Shown piece after piece: positions 55,708-64,000 of a stretch of DNA of 64,000 nt. The stretch spans positions 12,794,455 to 12,858,454 of the forward strand of contig CM060175.1 of assembly GCA_030549775.1 (NCBI GenBank). The letters run 5' to 3'. A program made the position numbers and the translations under genes. The notes under the pieces were generated by a model. The model saw only the letters and a program-made list of their open reading frames with translations. It searched no databases and had not been told where the DNA came from. Origin of the DNA: Tamarix chinensis (lineage: Eukaryota; Streptophyta; Magnoliopsida; Caryophyllales; Tamaricaceae). How positions within the stretch are numbered: position 1 is the stretch's first letter; each line of letters starts with the position of its first letter.

Positions 55708-58003
55708 ATGACAATGTGGAGCTTGATTAAAGATATTAACCCGTCGAAGAGCACATGGGCATTAAAATTGCACTTAGTACGAATTTATGAGAAACCATCG
55801 TATGGAAACAAGCAAGAAGCTTTCAGCTTGGAATGTATTTTTCATGACATAGATGTAAGTGTTACTCATACAGCAATAACTATATTAAAACTATTCATAT
55901 TCGAATTATTTTTTGTTTTACCTGTTCCATATTTAACTTCATATTTTAATCAATTACAGGGGCAAAGAATACATGGAACAGTCAGAAAATCTCAAATAAA
56001 TCAATACAAGGCAATAATGAAAGAAGGTCAACTGTATCACATGAAAAACTTTATTGTGGCAGACAATCAGCTTAAACTAAAAACAACAGACTTCAAGTAT
56101 GCCATGTACTTCAAAAATTTCACACATTGTATTAGGCAATCAGAAGTAGAAGCATTCCCAATCCAAATGTTTAAGTTTATTCCGTTTGATGAGTTACCAA
56201 CAATTTCTACCACAAGTCTTATCGGTGAGTAGATAAATATAAATTCAAATATATTTTTTCCAATTTCAATTTAACTGAAGCATATTCTTTATATTTTAGA
56301 TATTATTGGAAGGGTGTCAGCTATCCAAGCAGTGAGGGAGAAATAAGTCTTAAGACAAGTGACAAGCTACCTAGACTTTGTACTAGAAGATCAAATGTAA
56401 GAAAATACAAAATATCAGTGAATTCTCCATACTAATCATCTAACAATTTTTAGAATTAACAGGGAGAATAGAGTTCAATGCACGCTATGGGGAGAATATG
56501 CAACATATTTAAGTGATTATTTTGGGATCACTAATCCTAATCCTGTAATTATTGTCCTACAATTTTGTAGAGTCAGCATTTATCGAGGTATGAATTGTGT
56601 CAATGTTCCTAGAGACAGTTAAAAATATTAAAATTACAATTATGCATTATGTTAATAATTTTTCAGATCAACTGAAGGTATCTAACACATGGAACGTGGC
56701 GAATCTAATAATTGACCTAGACATGGCAAAGATAATAGACTTTGTTAATTAGTAATTCTCTGTTATAAGATATCACTACTTTGTTTTTTTAATTTAAATA
56801 AGGAAACTTTAATGACAAAGTTTCCAAAAATTTGGTTTTAGTTTACCCGTAGGACAACCAACAACTGTTACTATTTTTGACACAAAGCAACTATCAAGTT
56901 CAGAAACTATAACAGAAGAGCTATCCTCAGGGAAAGCAATTTTTAAAACAGTAGAAGAGCTTTAGGAAAACAAGGTATAACTCTTCCCAAATTATTTATA
57001 ATTTTATCGCAAAAAATTTATAACTCTAAATTTTATAGGTAGGAAAATTCTGGATCAATGTTAGAGTTACAGGCATAGAAACTGTTGGTGAATGGTTTTA
57101 TGTGGCATGTAAAACATGTCTCAAAAAACTCAAACCTTCAGGACAAAGGTTTCTTTGTGAAAAGTGCAACACATATGACACCAAAGGAAACCTAAGATAT
57201 AAACTTCAGATTAGATTTGTTGATGGAACGGGAAACATTGTACTACTCCTTTGGGATAGGGAGTGCTCACAAGTTATAGGAAAAACAACACTGCAGCTTA
57301 AGGAGGAAACGAGGTGGTATTAAAGTGCTTATGTTAAGTAACAATATTCATTTTCTTTTCTAATGTTAACTCCAAGTTTATAATGCAGGGAAAATTAGAT
57401 GACGTATCACTTCCACCAGAAGTAGAAACATTGGTGGACCTAGAAGCCCTTTTCTTAGTTCAAGTGAGGGAACCGCAAATGGGTGCTTACTCTGTGATTA
57501 AATTAACTACTGATGCAGGGTTAGTGTGCAAGTATAAAGGCCTCTATTACTCTAACAACCAGGTGTGCGTTATTTATGTTAATAACGATATATTTGAAAG
57601 ATCATAACTATGACAATCCCAATTTGTAAAAGTAGATACATGTTTATCACTTATTATAGTCCTAAGTATAATATAACTTTCCTTTTTTAAGGACTCAGAT
57701 TTAAATTCCAAGCTTAATCAATCAACAGATGAGCAAGTACCATTGAAACAAGGTTTAATCAAGATATTTTTATACAAATTTAATCTGGCCTAAATAATGA
57801 TTCATTATCTTAAACCCAAACTATTTTTATCTCCGAAGGTTGAATCTCAAATAGATGAGGTAACAACTCCACCAAACTTTGAGGCAAACAATTCACAAAT
57901 GACTCTGTCAGAGGTAAATAAGAGGAGGCCTAATGGTGATATTTCATCATCAGTTACCCAAAAGAGAAAGCCTAGAGTGACTGTGAAGAAGGAATGGGTT
58001 TGA
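55708..58003 (+). pseudogene. Helitron-type replication protein A (RPA70-like) gene, broken
   Basis: About ten exons can be traced: 55708-55854, 55960-56224, 56300-56396, 56454-56587, 56667-about 56752, 56842-56974, 57039-57333, 57389-57562, 57692-57752 and about 57839-58003, nearly all with GT/AG borders. The start MTMWSLIKDINPSKSTW opens a DUF223/OB-fold DNA-binding domain; IIGRVSAIQAV and CTLWGEYATYL mark the second OB-fold; CKTCLKKLK...FLCEKC is the zinc-binding C-terminal RPA domain with CX2C...CX2C. A basic tail QKRKPRVTVKKEW ends it. In-frame stops at about 56344, 56752 and 56954 and a frame change at about 57310 with a lost donor (TTAAGT) show it is dead. Plant Helitrons carry such ssDNA-binding RPA genes next to Rep/helicase. 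An independent host RPA pseudogene is less likely given the Helitron end at 55216. Confidence 0.8.
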
Positions 58004-58719
58004 TCAGGAAAAGAGGACAATTGTATTTGTAATTGTACTATTTTACTATATTTGTTTTAAGCAGGTAGTTTTTATGTAATTGTAAACTATGAGTTAATAG
58101 TTTATTGCAGGGGATTAATTCTAGAAAACTATGATTAGCAGTTTATGCAGCTGTTGTTTAACATAGGAAATTTTAAACCTCACTATTCCTATGTAACGGA
58201 TATTATCAATTAAATATGTGTATTCCTATTACTACTAAATTTTAGAATTCAAGTTAATACTCTGCATTAATTTGATCATGCCTATAAAACTCCCTTATCG
58301 TCTAAGTTTAATTTATGTGGAGGCAAACATATAACAGAACTATATAGCAAAATTACACCTTTGAAATACTTTCGAATACAAGCCATCACAGATATCACAG
58401 ATAATTAATTATCAAACAACAACAGATCATACACATAACTTTATGATATTTAAAGGACAAGCAAATAAAAAGTTGACATTGAATAATATGGAGGCTCAGA
58501 CCAATGTTTTTATAAATGGCGATGTAAAACCGATTATGACACCCTTTATATGTAGCTACACTTACTGTTTTCAGGGTTCAAAGATAATCAGCTAGACATC
58601 ATCCATTATAAATAATTTTCCCCACAATTCATCATTACCTCTATTAATTCTAAGTTTTTAAAAAAAGAACCCCTACATCACTGTCAAACAGACCATAAGA
58701 AAATAATCACAAGCATTGA
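58004..58719. other. 3' flank of the RPA pseudogene, no gene
   Basis: AT-rich. Possible polyadenylation-like sequences lie after 58020. Nothing else is recognised. Confidence 0.4.
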
Positions 58720-58777
58720 TTATGATTTTTTGGGGCTCAAATATGTCACAAGCTTTAAATCATCAACCCCTGGCCAT
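58720..58777 (-). other. possible terminal exon on minus strand
   Basis: On the minus strand TTATTTGCAG is followed by an open stretch reading WPGVDDLKLVTYLSPKKS and a TAA. The acceptor is good but the peptide has no family resemblance that I recognise. It might belong to the same transcript as the 5' exons at 62379-62457, with middle exons unresolved. Confidence 0.25.
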
Positions 58778-58919
58778 CTGCAAATAATAGGATCAGAGAT
58801 GACCCTAATAATACAAATGACCAAGCTTAAAATGAGTAAATTTCGTATCAACGGTAAATTATTCTTCATTGTCCAGTTCTGATAGTTATGTTTGATGGAA
58901 GATGGGGATCTTTTCAATT

Positions 58920-60110
58920 AAAAACATAGATTAATTTGTTAATACCTGTCAAAGAAAAAAAAATTATATCACTTTTATGTTTGGTCAAACTATATATATT
59001 CTATATTCAAATTTTTGAATTGTACTCGGAGCTACAATTTCAGTTGAAAATTTTCAAACTTTCCCTCTTCAATTTTAGTTCAAAATTTTCCATAGTTATA
59101 AAGGGAGTTGGAACATATGGATGATACTAAGTTGATGAATTTTACGAATATGCAGTAGAACATGTGTAGCCCAACCAACTAAGATTTCGCATCAATGTAA
59201 GTCATTGTTCAATGTATAATACCAATAGAATTACACTAACATCATCATTGTCTTTAATAAACTTCCTATTTATATACCATTTTCATGCTTGGTTAGAGAG
59301 AAGGAAGTTAGCAAGCAAGCACTGAAGATGAAGAAATTAACAGCTACAACCACTATTGGAGGTAAAAGACCAAGAGAAGACGCGAGAATAGGTATTGAGC
59401 TACAATTATGAATGGACTTTAAGTTTAGATTAAAATTTTCATTACTTCTGTCTAGCAGTATTGTTGTTATTAAGCCTCTTTGAAAATAATTTTACTCCAA
59501 TTTTTTACATTACGTGTGATGTTTAAGACTTTATTTGATTAGCATAGTGCAAGAGCTAACAAGAATAGACATAATTTAAAGCAACATTAGGCATGTAATT
59601 ACAATTAGAATAGAATAATGTATAGACTAAGTATTGCAACTATAAATTTTTACCTGGGGCATCTTCGATTATGCTCAACATATTCACAACACCAACAGTC
59701 ACATGAAAACAAAAAACATTAATTACTTCGATAGAGTATTTATGTACATGTTAAAGAAGTGAAATGAAATCGTTAGTTTTTCCTTTTGAAACTTCCTTAC
59801 TTATATATTGTTGATATGTAATTAATTCAGAATAATAGTATTAAATCTTTAACATCCGGAACTAATTAAAAAAATAGTATTAATTTATAAATTTTGCATT
59901 TATTTGATGAAATTGGTAAACTAAACTAAAATAACAGATAATCGGAAGATGTCATTTCTTTATTAGTTTTTATCAGTCTAAACTATAACATTATTATGAA
60001 ATATGGTAAAATAATGAAATTAGCTATATTTTCTCTGATATTAGGATATTAATTTAACATAATACAATCGAAGTGAAACAAAATTTTCTGAAACAACTGT
60101 TGGTATGGAG
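58920..60110. other. non-coding; small exon-like pieces on both strands
   Basis: On the plus strand 59301-59411 is open and reads KKLTATTTIGGKRPRED, resembling the basic tail of RPA-like proteins. On the minus strand 59651-59745 is open in two frames and ends at a GTAAAA donor; one frame reads GVVNMLSIIEDAP. Neither can be assigned. The rest is AT-rich. Confidence 0.3.
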
Positions 60111-60114
60111 TCTG

Positions 60115-60450
60115 TAAATTCAATGGCTTTTATTTAGTTAATGAAATGCCAACAAAAGAAAGCACGATTTATTTTCATTCAAAATCAAGGGCTGAGAAGG
60201 GGCCATGTTTATCAATAAGGTTTAGAGGACAAAATCAACGGTCAAAAATGGACGTGTATAAAATTGGCGGCAACGATATCCTCATATTTTGTTTGTCAGA
60301 CTACACAAATGAGTTTGAACAAACGGTGGGTTTACGCTGAAGCCATAGAATGGCCATGATTACACAAAATTGTATTTGTTTAATCGATCCATAGCATCAC
60401 CAAATTCGTCAGACTGCTATTGGGGCACAACTAGGATTTAATATCGTTTG
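60115..60450 (+). repeat. diverged direct repeat, left copy
   Basis: Aligns with 62930-63271: GGCTTTTATTTAGTTAATGA corresponds to GGCTTTTATTCAGTTGATGA, and GTCAGACT, GAATGGCCATGATTACAC and GTTTGAAAT recur in the same order. The copies have diverged strongly. Open frames in both are coincidental. Confidence 0.6.
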
Positions 60451-60699
60451 AAATGAAGATAAGATTAACCAATTTTGTCGATTAAGGAATAGAGACTAGC
60501 GTACTTATTTCTACCAAAAGCAACGTTGCAAATTAATGTTTTAAACTATTACCGTCTGTTAATATCCAAAAATGAACGGTCCATATTAAGGGCATCATTT
60601 AAAATGCATACATTAACGTATTAGTAATAGTCATTTTTTCTGTTACTTAAGCAGTCGTAAATGACAATTTTTTATGTTACTTACTGAATATTATAATTC

Positions 60700-61860
60700 G
60701 TTCGAACTTAATTATGCAAATTTATTTATGGGAATTACATTGAATCAATCTTTCTGTCATTAATGATTATAATTACACCATATTAATCTACAAGTACTTA
60801 ACTAAGTTAAGTATGACTTACTTATGTATTTATACCAATAATCATAAAAACTTAACAGCGATAATTATTGAATATTGAAATTTATTTAAATCTTTTTTCC
60901 ACTAATAATTAGCATTATACCATACTAATTTCCATTTATTTTTTAACTTAAGTACGAATTAGTGATTCATACCAATAGTCACAAAATTTTTCGAAAATCA
61001 TAAAATTTAACAGCAATGTTAAAGACAGTTATTTACTGGTGTAGACAACACAAAGAAACGGCAAATAAAATTACCATGATATGAAAATTCTAAATATTTC
61101 CAACACATAATAATTGTTTGACAGATTGTTCATGAGATGAAATTATTAAACATTTCCAATGCAAGTGAAAATTGCCAGTAATAATTATCATTATACCATA
61201 CTAATTTCCTTATTTTTCTAACTTAAGTACGAATTAGTGTCTCGTACCAATAGTCAAATAAATTTATGAAAATCATAAAATTTGAATAATAATGTTAAAG
61301 ATACTTAGTTTCTGGTATAGACATCACAAAGAAACAACAAATAAAATTAGCATGATATGAAAATTCTAAACATTTCCAACACAAATAATAATTATTTGAC
61401 AGACTTTTCATGATATGAAATTATTAAACATTTCCAATGCAACACTTTTTCAAATATTTCAAAAAAATGACATATACTAATTTTATACCTCAATAGCCAC
61501 AATTTCTTTTTGCCATTTATAAATATAGTGAAACCATACAAATTTTCAATTATTTATCTAACATGAGTGCAAATTACTAACCAATTCATACCAATAATCG
61601 TAAAAAAATCGAATAACCATAGCATTTGAACAACAATGTCAGACACTTATATATTTTGAAAGACATGACAAACAAACAGCAAATAAAATTACTATGATAT
61701 GAAAATAATAAATATTTCCAACGCAAATGAAAAATGTTAAACAGGTTTTTCATGATATGAAAATATAAATTATTTCCGATGCAAGTGAAAATTGTTGAAA
61801 TAGATTTTTTAAAGTATTTCCAAAAACATGGAATATTTGTATAACTCAAAGATTATTTTT
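60700..61860. repeat. tandem repeat, about 270-320 bp unit, three to four copies
   Basis: Successive units begin near 60720, 60909, 61183 and 61503 and share TTATACCATACTAATTTCC, ACTTAAGTACGAATTAGTG, ATACCAATAGTCA, AGACATCACAAAGAAACA and CATGATATGAAAATTCTAAA followed by CATTTCCAACAC. The two middle units are best conserved; the outer ones are degenerate. A duplicated CATGATATGAAATTATTAAA is found inside each unit. Non-coding. Confidence 0.75.
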
Positions 61861-62378
61861 CCGTTCCATTTTACAAAACTGAAATCAATAGCCACGATAT
61901 CTTACCTACATGCAATATTAGAATTAGTTAAAACGGAAAAGACTGAAAGAACTATTTAAGAGTAGATGTAGATATATATCTTGGTGACCATGAATTAAGC
62001 TCGATGTTTGGATATACCACGAACCGTGACATGAAAATAAAAAATCGAATTTAAGTAAAATATTTAAAATAAATATACGACGAGCAGTGTAAATAATATT
62101 GTTTTGCAACTGAAGTAATAATATCGTTAAAATTTTGAAGCAAATATTTATTTGATTTCAAGTGTATGTATGATATTATAGTTACTGTCATTAAGTTCGA
62201 AGTCATTTTATTTTAAAGAATCATTTCAATAAATGCTTCTGTATTAGACAAACAGAGAAACTATTAAGTCATACAATAAAGGGACGGATCTACACATCTT
62301 TGAAACTTACCATAGAATAAAAAACAAATTTTGAGATTATGTACACTGTTAATGGAGTTGTAATAGATAGAATCTTAC

Positions 62379-62790
62379 CTCCAGACGACATAGTTACGTA
62401 TGTCAGTCCGTGATCTGCATTGTTAGATGACATCACGAAAAAAGTCGAATAAGAAACCTGCAATATTATGTAATTGAAATCTTTAGAATTTTAAGGCAAA
62501 ATAATAAGTAATCAGAGAATAAGAAGACAAAGTAGTGAAAATAATTACCAATTTCGTGAATGTTTTCGTCTAGAAAACTTCAACTATGCAAAAGACTGAA
62601 CTAATCTTCGATTTGTTGAAAGGAAATTGTAGTTTAAAAATGGAAATTTGAAAGAAATGATGTTGAATGATAGGGACAGAACGAAAGAGAAGATTGCAGG
62701 TCAGAGATTATCTCGAGGATTGTAGAAGAGTCAACAATGGAGAGAAATTTCTCTCCACGGTCACTCGCGAAGGTTGCAGCGGTAGAAAAA
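62379..62790 (-). other. possible 5' end of a minus-strand gene (leader exon, intron, first coding exon)
   Basis: On the minus strand a CT-rich leader (about 62790-62549) ends at a GTAATT donor; an intron of about 90 bases ends in ATATTGCAG at 62458; and an exon 62457-62379 contains ATG (62433) reading MSSNNADHGLTYVTMSSG before a GGAG|GTAAGA donor. The combination of TC-rich leader and three consistent splice signals looks like a true plant gene start, but downstream exons were not resolved and the peptide is unfamiliar. The leader contains the perfect palindrome GGAGAGAAATTTCTCTCC (62739-62756). Confidence 0.4.
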
Positions 62791-62929
62791 AATAATAGGT
62801 TTTTTTTCGCGTTTAGACTTTATAGTTAGGGTTAATGTAATCAACGACCGAGATTGTATATTATTTACAAATGGACGGTTTTGATTGTATCATGAAGTCG
62901 GTAAAGTGGTAACGGTTTAGATTTAAGCC

Positions 62930-63271
62930 GTACAAAATCTACGGCTTTTATTCAGTTGATGAATTGCCGATAATACGGACGGCCACGATTGGTTTGACAT
63001 TCAAAATCAACTATTGGGATTGCGGCATTTGTATCGATAAAGTTGAAAGGACAGATGTCCTTTCTGCTTTTTTAATCAACGGGCGTAAATCAACCGATAC
63101 AAAATCAGCAGCTAAGATTGCCTCAGTTTTTGTTCGTCAGACTGCGGAATTCAGTAAGATCGGACGGTGGAATTTTGCTGAACCCATTGAACGGCCAAGA
63201 TTACACGATATTGTATTTTTTTGGTCAATTCGTGCCGCATTTTATGGACGGCTACGATTGAATTTTGTTTG
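62930..63271 (+). repeat. diverged direct repeat, right copy
   Basis: See the left copy at 60115-60450. This copy contains several ACGGCC/ACGGCT(A/C)GATT motifs and begins in a perfect 8-bp stem AAGCCGTA ... TACGGCTT (about 62926-62948). GC content is higher than in its surroundings. It may be the subterminal region of a transposon. Confidence 0.6.
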
Positions 63272-64000
63272 AAATCAACAGTACTGATTGACGAATGGTG
63301 TCGACGAATGGTGCTAATTGACAATAAGAAACATACATTTAAGTATACTTAATAAGTAGTAATTAAGGCATTAATAGATACATAGTTAAGTATATGTTAA
63401 ATTTAAGAATGTATTAAGGTAAGTTGTTATTAATTAATTAACCTTATTCTTGAAAAATAAGATATGTAAATGAATATATAACATTCAATTTAATCACATT
63501 ATTAATGTCACTAATTAAACTTAATATTATTGATGTTAACAATAAATTTTAATCATATTTCGTATTATATTATGAATAATTTATATTATATTGATTATTT
63601 GAAATGATGAATTTTACAACAATTCCATTGACATTAATAAAAAAAATTTATAACTCAATTAATTTACAATTATCTACCTAGCTTAAGTATATGTATTTGA
63701 ATTTCTTTTCATCTTGAACAAATTAATAGAATCAAAATTGACTTTTAAGTGTGTTATGAAAAACTAAAAATTTATTTCTTATGTATTAATTATTTAACTA
63801 AAAACAAAATGATGTTAATAATTAAATTTATCATATTTATTATGAATTTTAATAATAAATTTTTTTCATACTTATTATGATACTATGGAATATTAGTATA
63901 ACATGGTTAATTTACAATTATTGACCTAACTTAAGTACATGTAATATGAATTTTATTTTTTTTTTTGAAGAAATCAGACTACTTGTTTTATTCAAAAGTA
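63272..64000. other. AT-rich DNA to window end, nothing recognised
   Basis: Very AT-rich with short repeated words (TTAATTAATTAACC, AACTTAAGTA). The phrase CCTAACTTAAGTACATGTA at 63927-63945 echoes the tandem repeat at 60700-61860. No gene, RNA or terminus was identified. Confidence 0.5.

Noticed and set aside
59652..59702. CCHC zinc knuckle reading CDCWCCEYVEHNRRCP on the minus strand
   Set aside because: Spacing does not fit CX2CX4HX4C, another frame through the same bases is equally open, and no transposase sequence surrounds it.

Overview
The window is nuclear DNA of a flowering plant, most likely a eudicot with a repeat-rich genome; the species cannot be named from the sequence. The evidence is nested LTR retrotransposons, Helitrons, hAT and Stowaway-type MITEs, strong AT bias with GC-rich islands, and one recognisable single-copy-type plant gene exon with a consensus GT splice donor. 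There is no bacterial, viral or organellar gene organisation. Almost all long open frames in the GC-rich islands are low-complexity translations, not genes.

Layout. 1-6252 is a stack of retrotransposons: a Ty3/gypsy chromovirus tail, a Tork-like Ty1/copia element, and a second copia element inserted in it whose internal domains are in the wrong order. 6405-6706 (minus) is the intact first exon of an MBOAT-family lysophospholipid acyltransferase; the retrotransposon stack lies downstream of its splice donor, so it either sits in a very large intron 1 or has cut the gene off from its 3' part. 6707-8653 is its probable 5' UTR and upstream region, with no gene seen beyond.

8654-55215 is a mosaic of one repeat superfamily, called here the TGTAACACCCC family. 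Five copies can be delimited exactly because they begin TG/TA, end CA/TA, carry a short inverted terminal repeat and are flanked by 5-bp duplications: 8654-13593, 14442-18258, 18510-23258, 32108-37381 and 40467-44796. They are 3.8-5.3 kb long, have no coding capacity, and are best read as solo LTRs of a large-LTR retrotransposon. They share a fixed internal order: AT-rich start, CT/GC-rich promoter-like island with a TATA box, microsatellite, a small conserved exon-like block, a copy-specific minisatellite, two blocks of CCGGTCCACCG...ATAATAGTGG repeats, and two conserved hairpins before the 3' end. Older, broken copies fill much of the space between. Other insertions are dated by nesting: a 1.4-kb Helitron containing two Stowaway-like MITEs, hAT MITEs with 8-bp duplications, a gypsy LTR with its pol tail, another gypsy pol fragment, and an Athila-like solo LTR.

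55216 onward starts with a Helitron 5' terminus, followed by a multi-exon replication protein A (RPA70)-like gene of the Helitron-associated type, broken by several stops. To its right are degenerate tandem repeats, a diverged direct repeat about 2.8 kb apart, and a possible minus-strand gene start. No Rep/helicase was found inside the window.
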